Source: Amblyornis subalaris (taxonomy: Eukaryota > Chordata > Aves > Passeriformes > Ptilonorhynchidae). Taken from it: a DNA stretch of 64,000 nucleotides. The stretch is taken from the NCBI GenBank assembly GCA_018881555.1, contig JACAXG010000013.1, forward strand, positions 7,726,191 through 7,790,190. Reading direction: 5' to 3'. A model generated the notes under the pieces. That model had not been told where the DNA came from. It worked only from the letters and a program-made list of their open reading frames with translations, and made no database searches. Position numbers and translations under genes: made by a program. This document shows positions 39,701 through 51,715 of this stretch, piece by piece. The stretch's first letter is position 1; every line of letters begins with the position of its first letter.

Positions 39701-42700
39701 CCTCTCTGAGCAGTTCTGCACCCCATAATTTTTAAGAGATTTCCAGAATCCTAGCTCTAGCTTTAGCTTTTCACACTGCTATATTCCAAATGGAGAGTTG
39801 ATATTCAACTTCAAAAGTGACCTGGGAGTCCAGTTGGTGTCCCAGAAAGAGAAAACAATGTTAAAAGTTGCCTGCATTCAGGTGCTCAGCACCGTAGTGC
39901 CCAGGTGCCACCCATGGGTCATGGTCACTGTCACCTCTGGTGAAGCTGTAAATGAAACAGAAACACACACTCCACCCTGGGTACATTCTGTTGCTATGTA
40001 GAAAAGCCTTTCCCAAACAGTCTATTTTAAATATTCCTGAGATGTGCCATAAGGCTGAGAAGGAATCTATGCACACTATATTAAGTTTTATTTCCCTTTT
40101 AAAGCTGGAGATGTGTGAGAATTATCACTTCTGACATTGACAATGTCATGTTTACCTGCAGTCACTCATGCTGCCCAATTTGCTACTTATCACTTTACAA
40201 TGTCACGGTGTACAAAAGTACTGTAAAACCCCATTTTATTTCCTATAAAATACACAGATCATATGTGTGTATAGATATTCCCACAAACTGTAATTTGCAG
40301 TTTTTTGGAGGGCTTTACACCACACAAGAGGCGATAGTTAAACAGAATCCCAGCACTAGTTCCACTAAGAATATTACAAATGTTTGTGGAAATTTTCTCC
40401 TGGATGATCCATGATGTCTATGTAATTCCTCTGGCTAAGCATTCCTCTCTAAAGAATGCATGTAGCAAATCAAGTGCATAAAAAGGATAAATCACCTTTC
40501 CTCACTTGTAATCTGTGNTTGCTCACTTAAGGCACCTAACATTTGTGCAGCCCAAAGAGGTGGACTAAAACCTGCCAAAAGAGGAAAACGGCAAATCACA
40601 CATTTCAACTACATTTCAAACCACATTTTGAAAAGGAATGAGCACTCAAGCTGCATTTTGTGACACAGTTGAGATTTGTGTTGCTTCATACATTTCCCAT
40701 GACCATCCAAATATTCATGGAGAATTAATAACATGGTCCTGCTTTTAGCAAGTTCCATCCATTCTTATTTGTATCTGGCTATAATCAGCACTGAGACCCC
40801 AAATAGTGGATGACTGCATTTGATTCTTGCGTCCTTTTCTTTTTGTTTATGTCAAAGCAAATTAGCTGGAAGGAGACTGACGAGGAAATCGAGCAAACTG
40901 TGGAAGGTCGAGAGGGCATTTCACTGAAATGTAATATAATAAGTACAATTTAAACAATGACAAATCCCATTCACCTCTTTTGTTTTCTTGAAATGTTTAG
41001 AATTATTTTAAACTGCCTTTTTAACAAATAAAATCATTCTATTAGTTTGTCGTACATTTGGATTTCATTAATTTTAGAATATTTTCCAAGCATCTAAAAT
41101 TAAACAGATGTCATTGGGCTCATTTAGACCTCAAATAACCCTTGCAATAAAACCAATTATTCAAGGGTCAGTTGGAAGTTGGAATTTTATAATAAAGGAA
41201 AGTTTAAAAGTTAAAAAATAAAATGAAGAACAAGAAAAAGAGGAAGAAACAATGCCAATTTCATGTCAATTCAATTGTTAGCACAACAACTGAAGATCCA
41301 TTTTATTGTTGGGGGAAAGGGTGGAGCCAAAGAGTGAAAGTTCAGGAAAGCTGGTTTATTCCCAAAAAGCCCCGATTATCCCCTTTCTCATGGCGATTGG
41401 TCAAGAAATATCTCTCCCAGCTTTCTAGCTCTACAGTGGGGATGGATAGGAGGACAAAGGTTTGGTTTTGTTCTCAAAGTTGGTCCTGTTGGTCAAAGAA
41501 ATTTCAAAGACATCATGATCATGTCTGGGAAAGCGCAATCCGAGGACACACGGCAAAATGGGCAAAGGTATCCTGGGATCCTGACTGCAATGCCATACTC
41601 TAAACAACACTTCCACCTACTGTAAGAATGAAGGGTTTTTAATTTTGCCTTGTAGGCACAAATTGTAATTTATTGGGGAGGTTTTAGCCTGTGAAAAAGG
41701 TTTTCAAGGGCAGCTGGGAAAGGGGCTGGATAATGCACTGCAGGAGCGTTCCCCAGCAGGCACCTCAGGGGGCAAATGCTGGGCCAGTCCAAGGTGCTTG
41801 AGAGGAATAAATGACTTCTGTTACCCCTATAGAAAAGGAAGCTTAAAAACGTGTTATAAAGCCAACTCTTTCCCCTTCCTCGCACCTTGGCAAAGAGGGA
41901 ACTGGGCTCCCAGCTCTGTAAACATCTCCAGATTTATAGGGGTGTGTCTGAGATCAGACACGAAAAATCCAACAATTGTGATTCCTTGGTTGAAAATTAG
42001 GAGCTGGGTTTTACTTTGCTGAGCAGGAGGGAAAATGAAAATTGCTTTTCCTTTGTAACCTGAGAGACTTAGCAGAGTTCTCCTGCCAGACTGCAAAGAT
42101 ATGCAGTGGTCCCTGCCCTAAATTCTACCATCCTACTTAGCTGCCAGGACTGCTAAATGGAGACATAGAAAAATGAATAATGGATTGTATGAAAGCTATA
42201 TTACCATAACTTTAAAACCCTGCTGCTGGAGGCTGAAGATCTGTCTGAAATACTATCAAGCACAGTGGAAAGGGAGTAGAAGGCTAACATCCAAAAAGAA
42301 ATTTAATCACTGACCTCTGAAAATCATGGTTTAGCTTTTTTTTCTCTCTCTTTTTTTAAGAGACAGTAGCTGTAACTCTCCTTCTGACCCAACATTAACC
42401 TTCTACAAGTTGTAACAGATGATTTGTAAAAACACCCCTTTATTGCCTTGACCTATTTTAGGGCTGCTCTGTCCTCCAACACAGCTGTATCCTGTGGTCT
42501 CGGTTAGCTGAGTAGACATGCTGGATTGTTACTTTGAACTGAATTTGATAGCTCAAGTCATGCAGGTTATTCCCAGAGAGGCACCACAGCCCAGCAGAGC
42601 GTCTGTCCCATGTTAGGGAGGTTTATCCCTAACGTGAAAAGATAAAAGAATGTGGCAGATTCGGTGGAAAATTCACGTTGATGAGCAATGGGTAGAAGTC

Positions 42701-44991
42701 AGTTGAAGGACCAGGGCTGGTCTGAGCACAACTGGGGAAGGAGAGAGTGCTCCACTTTGAAGAGCCTTCCAGAGCAGTGTCAGGGCTCTGGCATCCAGCC
42801 AGCCCGGCTATCCTGAGGATCAGTGTCCTAAACAGCAAAGAGGAACTGGCAGCACGGACAGATGCAAAGTGAGTAGAGAGATCCCTAAAACAGCCACATT
42901 CCTGCAGAAGCTCTTAGGCACAGTGAGGAACCTGAGCATCCTGCTGCTTGGAGCTCCTCCCCAGCAGCTGGGGGTGCAGGGTCTGCCCTGCCCGCTGGCT
43001 TCTGCCTCCCCTGGGGTTGGTATCTGCATTTAGGGCGGGGCTTTACAAAGCCAACCTGCCCAAAGTGNTGGCATCAACAGCAAGCTGATCCGACCTGCCT
43101 GCCAGGTCTTTGCTGCTGAGCCAGACAGAGGGTTTGCTCTGGGGAGACAAAGGGACAGCCAGGACACAGGCAGTATGGACACAAACGGAATGAAGGGAAC
43201 ACAACAGTAACATGGCAAACACTGCCCTAGTGCCAGCAGCACCCTGGCTCCTTGTGCTGCCATGCTCCAGGGCATCAGGGACTGATGGTCCTAAGGAGGA
43301 CAAGTGGGTTCAGGCAGTCCTCGGCTTCCTCCACGATAGAGGTGGCAACCAGTGCCGTGCTGGGCTTCAGGTGTTTCAGATCTGCTCAGCCACCCAGTGA
43401 TAATGGAAAGCCAAACTTCTACAACAGCAGGAATTTCCTTTTTCAGATTGCTCTCTGCACTGACAGACCAAAGAGTGGGAGAGTTTTAAGGAAGGTTTTA
43501 TGGAGGGGGGTCCTGGGTGCATTTGCTGGCCTGTGCTGACCAGCCCCACTGCTACACCCAACACCAGAGTCCGAGGAGACTTTGCTTAGCACAGCTCTGA
43601 TCAAGATATCAACCCACTGCTTGTAAATAATCTCCAATAACAGATGGCAGCAAACCAATGACTGTTGGGAGTTTGTGCTGAGTTTTCCTAGCAATAAGAT
43701 CACCAGGCCCACCCAGAGTTTGTTTCAGTCAACACAGAAAATGCTGCAGCAGAGAAAAATGCACTGCAGTAATACCAGCCTCCACAGAAAGCATACATAC
43801 CCCTTCAGATTTCAGGTTTTCAGCAGGGTTATTTTTGGGGTTTGTTTTTTACATTTTCCTCCCACTTAGTGCTTTCCAGGTTTAAAAAACAAAGGCTGCT
43901 CGTGGTGGAGGAGCAATAGTGGCTTTCATATTTAATAACTCTTAAGTCTTGCTCAACATGTGGCAATTGTTAGGTAGATTTGGGCTGCAATTAAAGAGGC
44001 ACCCTTCTTTCTCTTCGGCAACAATATAGGCTCTTAATCCGACTAAAACCATCATATTTTAAGAGCTGAGATCATCCTGAGGCAAACGGTATCAAACTTA
44101 ACATGGATCTGTTTTTCATAGGGAAGTTTAAAAGTTAAAGTTCACTTTCCTAAAAGTCTTCCATTAAAGAGACGGCAGCTCTGAGTGCTCTTTTCAAGTA
44201 CCCACAGGTACCTATATCATGGAAACGACATCTGGGGAATGGAGGGGAGAGGATAATTACTGAAATTCCTTCGTGAAGTCCCTTTTTCTGTAAGACCCTG
44301 AGCTGGGACTCTAAATAGAAGTGAGGTGAGGGGGTTTTGTTGCATGGTTATAGATTTGACTGCAGATAAAAGTCTTATTTGTGTGACTCAGCCTTCGAAG
44401 TGCTCACAGGTCTGATGGGGATACCTGATAAAGGCTGTGAATGACAGGAATAAACACTGATAAAACAGCCCAGCACACTTTGGCTTCGAACCAAAACACA
44501 TACTTAATAAAACCTGCACAGCTGATGGGGAGACATTTTTGTTTCCTTTTGTGGTTCCGAGGTGGCAGTAAATATCCACAAGGAATCCGGGCTTGAGGCT
44601 GGTTTGTGCCATCACTGCAGTGTGGTGGCCGGGCTGGCTGATCTGGGCTGGCGTCAGGACACTGGGCTCCCTGCTCCAGCTAGTTTTGCAGCTTTGGGGT
44701 TTACAATTAATTTTTTTCAACTATGACATCGGGAAATACCTGCCAGGAGACCACAGGCAGCAGAGCTAAAAGCAAGGGTGATGCACATACCAGGGTCACA
44801 TAAACGCATCAATAAAGGGAAAATGTTTCCTTTCCAGTTTTGGCCATATTTCACATTCAAGTTTCCTTTGGTCCGGAGAACATTACTTCAGTTGCCTCAA
44901 ATTCCTGTTTTCCCATAATTTCCACTCCCTATTCAGCTGCTATTCCTGGTGCTTTACTCTCTTCCCCTTTTCCTTTCTCCATTTTTCACAG
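36767..44991. other. long non-genic stretch
   Basis: No gene or recent repeat recognised. Minus-strand donor-like sites at 37136-37137 (CCAGG|gtgagttc) and 39583-39584 (GTGAAG|gtaattt, preceded by a strong pyrimidine tract ending gag) do not define an open exon in a single frame. The AT-rich segment at 40840-41170 is repeat-free and rich in ATTA/TAAT cores. A weak CR1-like match (gacctgggagtccagttggt) occurs near 39819. Confidence 0.45.
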
Positions 44992-45056
44992 ATCTTACGC
45001 TCCAAAGCAATTTTAGCAAAGCGTGAGCCTGACTTAGAGCCTTCATCTGTGCAAAG
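44992..45056 (+). other. candidate exon, unrecognised
   Basis: A 65-nt segment follows a near-ideal acceptor (long pyrimidine tract ending ctccatttttcacag) and ends at GTGCAAAG|gtaagaaag. Only one frame is open, entering at phase 0 and leaving at phase 2, with 21 codons (SKAILAKREPDLEPSSVQ within it). The two other frames contain stops. No protein family recognised. The plus-strand candidate at 58954 enters at phase 2 and would join it without a stop, but the 14-kb distance makes this weak support. Noncoding RNA exon is an alternative. Confidence 0.3.
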
Positions 45057-45149
45057 GTAAGAAAGCCTCTGTGACAGCAGCAGTGTCTTTCAGAGGATCT
45101 GTAGCAAGGGGTATCTATTAATATCCTCTAGTCCTGCTGCTAAACCTCT

Positions 45150-45565
45150 ACGTCCTCCTTTGAAAAGGTAATCCTGTATTGCAAAGGCTCAACAAATGAG
45201 AACACCAAGGGACTTCCCTCATTTATAATACCTGCAAATGACTTGAATGAAATACCTCCACAAACTATCAAAGTTTGTGGAGGGCACAAAATTGGAGAGG
45301 GAACAAATAACGAGGAACAAGGGATTTCAATCCGCTGGTTGCCTGGGCCAGTGAATGGAAAATGCAGTTTAATGTACAGAAACATAAAATAATAAGTCTG
45401 GGGCCAGCAAACCAGACAGAAGGATATTATACTGAATGGTGATGCATCATATTGACCAGTGAAGGGATTTAAAGGTCAGTGCAGAAAAATCCTTGAAGCC
45501 TTAAACTTGGCATACAGCTAAAATGAAAATAGCTCCAGGAAAGCGGCACAGTATTGGAGGCAAAG
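45150..45565 (+). mobile_element. ancient CR1 ORF2/3' remnant, sense
   Basis: The plus strand is alignable by eye to the end of CR1 ORF2 and the sequence after it: ataatacctgcaaatgactt, tcaaagtttgtggagggcac, aaaattggagagggaacaaa, ccagtgaatggaaaatgcag, tttaatgtacagaaacataa, ataataagtctggggccagc. These correspond to the usual 'aagtttgctgatgacacaaa' and 'aaatgtaaagtaatgcacctgggg' blocks. It is heavily decayed, with stops and indels. Boundaries are approximate. Confidence 0.7.
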
Positions 45566-46886
45566 GGAAGGGACAGAGCCTTCCTCTGCTGTTTGTGCAG
45601 CAAAACAGCACCAGGGCTTTGCTCTAAGTGGCACAACATCATCTCCTCCCGAGGGGTGTAACATGTAGGCACTCGAGTCCCCCATTCCCCAAGCAGCCCA
45701 GCTCTTGTCTCAGCGCAGGATGCCATCCCAACAGCTTCCCTCCAACGGACACGGCGGAAAAGGCAGCCCAAGGGGTTCCCTTGTTACTGGTAAAGCACAG
45801 GCAATGCTGCACGAGTTCACTCCAAGGCTTAGTGATGCTTGTCTGCAGGAATGCAGGATCCCAAACCCCCCAGCTCATTTGCTCATCTGCTTGATCTTTG
45901 CTTTTGGCACTGACAAGCAAGAAAAGCCAAAGCAGCGGAGCCCCGTGCCCCCGTGGGTGCAGCACATTCCCCTGACTGAGCACAGAACCTGAATCCTGCC
46001 TGGATCCTGCAGCCACCCGGGACCGGGAACCCACGTGTCTGTGTCCATGTGAACTTCCTGATGCACCTGTGGCAACCTCTCAGAGATGCAGGGCAGTAGT
46101 GAGAGGAGGGAGAAAAGATGTGAAGGTGATAAGGCAATCCATTCCCTTCCCCATCTCCCTAACGAGCAGTCTTATTAAGTTATTCTCCTTGCTCTGCCAG
46201 AGTACTTCATGCCTCTTCCCTCACACCTTTCCTGCGAAAACATCAATTGAAAGAAATTTTTAAATCTGCTCCCATCCCAGCTGGTTCCCTGTTTGAACCA
46301 ATACCTTCCCCCATTCCTTCTTCAATCACTGTAAATACAAATAAACAACCTCTGAGTAAATACAAAGATGTATTTAATGTAAATACAAAGAGACAAACTT
46401 TAAGCTTTGCTGAGGTGGATGCTGCTGAGCTGGAGGTAAAGGGCTCTGTAAGTTCATTAACAGTATCTGTGGATAAACCCCATGAGTGATGACCTGGGGC
46501 GTGGAAGGGAACGTGTAGTAGTTATACACGATGGAAAATGGTGAGCAAATGTAGCATCGGTCCGAATCAGCAGTTTACACACACACATATACCCAGCCCC
46601 TAGGATGGATTTGTCAGAAGGACCTGATGGGGAAGTGTTTTCTCCGTTCTTGGCTGCTGGGCAAGTGCCTTCCTTACCTCTGCCGGCTGCTCCTGAGTTA
46701 ATTCTGTCTTTTCCCACCTGGGGGAGCAGCAGCGATTCAAAGCCAGACTGCCAGACCGCCAGCACAGGTCCTTCCCCCATCAGAAGCCCAGGCAGGTAGG
46801 AGAGAATAAATAACCCTGGGGTTATGATGAGCATCCAGAGGATGCAAGCACCGGGAGAAGTCCCCATTCCTCTCCCTCCTCTCCTG
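45566..46886. other. non-genic, partly GC-rich stretch
   Basis: No gene recognised. Within the 226-aa minus-strand frame (46457-47137) a strong donor occurs on that strand at 46676-46677 (GCAGAG|gtaaggaagg), with a possible acceptor near 46820. This could bound an exon of about 140 nt. No domain recognised, and the same frame crosses a minisatellite. Confidence 0.4.
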
Positions 46887-46993
46887 TCCCTCTTCAATCC
46901 ATTCCCCACTTCTCCGTCCCTCCCCAATCCATTCCCCACTTCTCTGTCCCTCCCCAATCCGTTCCTCACTTCTCTGTCCCTCCCCACTGCTTC
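46887..46993 (+). repeat. 30-bp minisatellite
   Basis: Three units of 30 bp (46887-46916, 46917-46946, 46947-46976) and a partial fourth, of the type tccctccccaatccattccc followed by cacttctctg. Units differ at a few positions. Being a multiple of three it keeps frames open on both strands, producing a repeated Asn-Pro-Phe/Thr-Ser-Leu pattern on plus and Gly-Arg-Asp pattern on minus. This explains the long overlapping open frames here. Confidence 0.93.
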
Positions 46994-47057
46994 AGCTCCC
47001 CAAAACCTGCAGAGGACCGGGCAGGAGGGAGAGTGGGGAGCAGGGTGTGCTCCCAGG

Positions 47058-47120
47058 CTGCTCGGAGCAGGCAGGTCCTGCGGCTGTGTCTGCCAGAGGT
47101 GCCTGCTCGGAGCAGGCAGG
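47058..47120. repeat. 18-bp direct repeat pair
   Basis: ctgctcggagcaggcagg occurs identically at 47058-47075 and 47103-47120, 45 bp apart. Each copy contains the palindrome ctgctcggagcag minus its flanks. Function unknown. Confidence 0.85.
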
Positions 47121-50100
47121 ACGAGGCTCTCAGCCAAGTGAGGATCTCACAAGATCTGCGACATCTGGCAGTCACCAGCACTGCCTGTTCCGCGGCTACT
47201 CTGCCTCTGGCTGTTTTCTTGTATAAATGGACAGATAATCTGGACGTATTCCAGCTGAATTAGTGTACTGTGATGCTCAAAATGAACTTGAGGATAGAAA
47301 TCCATTACTGACGTATGAGAATGCCTAAAATACAGGACCTGGAATTGCTTCCACGTCCTGGGCCAGATGCCTCTCCTGGCTCTCGCACAGCTCCTATGGC
47401 AGGTGACACAGATGTCAGACCTGCTTTCTCGCCCTCCTCCGATGCTTCCACAGGGAGAAAAATAGGGGCACAGGCACAGCAAAGCCCTAAACAACTAATG
47501 CGGCCACAGGTCCCAGTTCATTTGCCCACAGCCCAGGTGGAGCCCTGGAATGATCACTGAGCTCCAGATTATACCATGCATGTTGCATGGAAGTTTTAAT
47601 ACAAACCAGTTGATAACCAGTCAGTTTGATCTATAACAATTTGTTATTGAATAAATTAGATTTTCATGCTGTCAGTACATTTTCTTTTCAAAGGCNGATT
47701 GACTTGCATCCGGTATGAGCATCGAGGGAAAAAAATGTTGTTTAACGCCATAATGTCCCATCTCTGCCAGCTGCCTTGCTTGATACCCTATTTCTGCTAC
47801 TCACCACATTTGAAACCTATGTATACCAGCTAAACTCATCTCTTCTTGTTCCTTTTTCTTTTTTTGTGTTGCCCCTTCAACAAAGACTTACATCTCCTGT
47901 CCTTTGCTACAGACCACTATTTTCCAAAACAGGCTTTAAAACAGAAATCAAGCAACACAGAAAGATGAGATTAAATGCAATCTTCTGTACTCTACTTTCA
48001 GAGGTTTTCTAAAAAAACAGTCAGAAAAGAGCATGGAGCTATTTTCTGTGCCTACTACTGATCCCATCAGGAGCTTAAAACCAGCCCTTAAGGTGCTTTA
48101 CTCTCTTAAGAAATTCATTGCAATAGAGCAGAGATGAGCAGTTTCAGCTCCTGCTCTTCCATTAGTGTACAAACTGTTAAAAGACAAGAAAAACTACAAT
48201 AATAAACATGAGCGAGCTTGCTGCAGCTGTGCTTGTCAGCTCCAGACATTAGTGTGGCTAATTCCAATTGGGAACAGTTCCTGGGCTTGGTGATAAATTA
48301 ATCCCAACTCCGATAGTACGGAAAGATTTCTGTATGCATAAGCCAAAAGAAAACTTCCCAAACTGCTTACAAAATCCTCTTTACAGTTNTTTTGGTGACT
48401 ACACACCAAAATATTTAGTCTGTATATCTTTTTTGGANACAGTGCAATCTATTTTTTATTTTGATTAAATGATATTAGAATAGGATATGCTTCACNCAAA
48501 AGACAAAAAAAATTATGCACGGGCTTGCACTGCAATTGCAGAATGATGAAGTGCAACCAGTGTGGGGTTATGTCTGTTTTCCTGGAGATACACTGCAACT
48601 GCTTTGCAGGAAAAGAGCAGTGCCATTGAACACTTCTGAGAACAGCCTGAATTTTATTTCAGCTTGCTGCTTTTGGAAAAACCCACAGGCTGACTGCTAA
48701 AATGAGAAAACATAATAGCATTCACTGATCTTTTTTTCCATCCGTGCCATGTCAGTGCTGCTCTGTTGGCAGAAGGATGTGACCCAGAGGACAAGGAGAA
48801 GATCCACTGGCTGTATAAAAATCCCCACGGCAATGATTCAGCGTGACCAGTGCCTAGAGGAGACACCACGACAAGGATGCTGGAGCAGCAGAGTCCTGGA
48901 ATACTGGGTATCTTCTGCCGGCTGCATCCTGCCCTGCACCGTCTCCAATCCCTGTGCCTTCTCCCCAGCGCTCAAACTCACACACCACATTCACCTCGCA
49001 GTTGATTTTGGTCGCACTCCTGCAGGAGCACGGGGTTTCAGGAAGTTATTCACCTGGGCAGTTTCATCTCGGCCCCGATGAATAGCTTCATTCTGGAATA
49101 ACAAATATATACAGAGAGAAGGCTGCTTGCCACAAGGATTCCTTTATGCTGCGCCGTGAATTGTTGGCCAGTGGCCATTTAGCATTGAAAGGCAGGAGCC
49201 ACCTGTGTCAGGTGTGTTTAAAGTTCATATTGACTCCTGCCCACCAGTATTTGCATGATGGACAACATCAGAGAAAGGTGCATTTAGTCATTAATTTTTG
49301 TCTGACATGGGGAACGGAAATGAAAAGGAGCCCTTTTCTTCCAGGTACAGCTTTTGTTTCCCGGTGTGATCAGTCAACTACCAGCCCTGTGACACCCAGC
49401 ATGGGCCAAACCCAGGTCTAGAGCATTGGGGACATTTCANGGTTCCCTTCTGCCCTGGAAACCCACACCCGCTGAGACCGCACATCCNTGTGGTCCCCCA
49501 CACCCTCCTCTCTGCCCCTTGCTGCCTCCAGCCTTGCTGGATGTTAAGATCTGCTCAGCCTCACACAATGCAGTTTCCTGGGAATGGATTAGAAAGCGAG
49601 CTGTGTGGGATATTTGTTATGGCCATGCCTTTCATGGAGAAAACTGTGACTTCTCGCAGTTTTTGTAGATTTTGTAACCCCAGCCAGCCTGCTACTGATT
49701 CCTTCATGAATTTTTACAGCTTTGGCTCCATTCGTGAGCGGTAGAGTAGAGATCACAGTTTTTAATGGGTTTAAGTTATTAGTTACGTATTACCAAGGGG
49801 TGTAACATTCTTTATGTTGTAAAATAAAGTCCGTTTGTCTTCTCTCCATTTCCCACAGCACACAGTGTTAAATACAGAGCACCATTGTTGGGCTTCTCTC
49901 TGAAGCTGGCTGTGGGCAGGTTTGGGTCGTGCCAGTGCATCAGCCACGGTGGCAATGATTGCTGTGGGTGCCGGAGGACACTCATCCCATGTGGGAATCC
50001 CCTTCCCATGAAAAAGGNGGGACCATAGGTGGGAAAGTGCAAGGCACGACTCAGTCAGGAAGGCTGGAGGGATTTGCAGAGGGTTTTGGAGCTGAGGGCT

Positions 50101-51534
50101 CAGCGATGGTATGTGCCNCTGGAGGGTTTATAAGGTTTCCTTTCTGTTCCCTAATGGGAACATTGGAGGGGGGGGAACATTAGGATCTCTACCCATACTA
50201 GTGTACATCTCCACTGACCAAAACTTCCCTTGTCCACACACTTCCCAAGTGGGAAAATTTGCACTGTCTGGCTGCAAACTTGGCAGTGGCCTTTGTGTGG
50301 ATGCCGTGGAGGGCAGAATTTGCTGGATTAGTACAATTACCATCTGTAGGCTTGGTTCAGATGAGTACAGTGTTTGAGAAACAACCATTTTGCTTATATA
50401 AGGACTAGCAGCATAGCCAAAATCTGCAGGACATATCTGGTTTTCTCAAACAATTATTGGTGGGTAGCCAATATTTGTTAATTTTCTCCAGAACAATGCA
50501 TAAACTACGGCACAGAGACAACTGGCCACTCCATACACTCGCGTCAGGCCAGAAACCCAGTGCTCTAAATGACTTATACCAATTTATCTTCCATTTAAAA
50601 ATAAAGACAGGGAAGAAAAATACATTTAAATTACGTTTGAAACCACCTAGAGTATGTTCTAGCATTGATATCCATTGGAGCTGGGAGGTAAATCCAGTCC
50701 TCTTTCATAAATGTAGGTTTCTTTTATAACTGAAACAGCTTTAGGATTTTCCTGACCTAAAATGTCCTCTTCTCTCTTNTAATAGTTTATCAGATAAGCA
50801 GCAGTTCCTAAAGCTTGTTTTTTCACACAGTAAGGAAAGATTCTTTCACCCCTCCTACAACTTCTCCCCAACCATCATAAACACGAAATCAGGCCTTGCA
50901 GAAAAAGAAAAGCTCTGTAGGGAAGGGAGAATTTTATGGTTGTTGTCTGTCTGCAACGCATGGGATCTTTAGGGACTGACTTTTACATGTCATCTGTCAT
51001 TTGGAGACTGAAAAGAAACAAAAGAAACCAGGGAAACTTTCTCCCAAACCATCCCAGGCTGATCCTGGAAACATTTATTACGGGGCTTTGGTGGGATTAT
51101 TCCCCTCAGCAGTCAGACATCAGCCCCACCGACACTTCGGTGTGCATTTAGCACTGCACAGCGTGGCATTTGCATGGATTGCGGGAAATGCGGGGGGAAG
51201 CTCACCTACCTGTGCTTTCCATGTGTGCTAAAGCATGTCCTGGCTCAAGGCACCGCCTGTTTCCAGAGCTGCCCCTTGCACTTGGAATGAATCCACCTAA
51301 ATATTTACATGTATTTTGCTCCTATAGTAACAAGAATATTGCAATGGTATGTCTGACATAAACGTGCTGGTATATTCGATGTTGATTTAAATAGCACGGG
51401 AGGCATATGTGCAGTTCCTTCTTCACAAGGAAGGACGGGCTTGCGGGAAGCATCCCACGGGCTTCCGACACTTGGGGAAAAAAACGTGGAGAGGGGGGAA
51501 AAAACAGGGGGAGGGAAAAAATAATTTTAAAAGG
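47121..51534. other. non-genic stretch
   Basis: No gene or repeat recognised. Minus-strand donor-like sites at 49052-49053 and 51208-51209 have no good acceptors. Short GC-rich patches near 47330-47420 do not reach island density. Confidence 0.45.
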
Positions 51535-51715
51535 GGTTTTTCGAGGTTGCCCGGGTGGAAGACCAGCCCCAATCCCGCAGCTCCCGGGGCCGCTGCCGGC
51601 AGGCGGCAGAGCGGCCGGGATGGAGCGGGAGCCGGCGGGGAACGGGAGCGGGAGCGCCCCGGGAAAGGTGCGGGGCGGCGAGTCCGGGAGAGGCGGGTCC
51701 AGCTCCGCCACCCGA
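51535..51715 (+). promoter_or_regulatory. CpG island, candidate promoter and first exon
   Basis: I count 23 CpG dinucleotides in about 180 bases, within a window that is otherwise CpG-poor; this is the sharpest island present. It contains ATG at 51620 in a good Kozak setting (G at -3 and +4, gccgggATGg). Sixteen codons later there is a donor-like CCGGGAAAG|gtgcgg (exon end 51667). The frame also reads on to a stop near 51862 if unspliced. The short peptide starts MEREPAGNGS; I do not recognise a gene. An upstream TAATTTTAAAAGG at about 51522 is TATA-like but unproven. Promoter role follows from general vertebrate CpG island biology, and transcription direction is not settled by sequence. Confidence 0.5.

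Noticed and set aside
39810..39890. Possible CR1 internal fragment (gacctgggagtccagttggt)
   Set aside because: Match is too short and degraded to call without a profile search.
46457..47137. 226-aa minus-strand open frame, the longest in the window
   Set aside because: It spans a 30-bp minisatellite and GC-rich DNA, overlaps open frames on the other strand, and shows no recognisable domain. Long chance frames are expected there.
47145..47175. Short similarity to the 7SK RNA start (ctgcgacatctg)
   Set aside because: Only about 12 matching bases with no further similarity.
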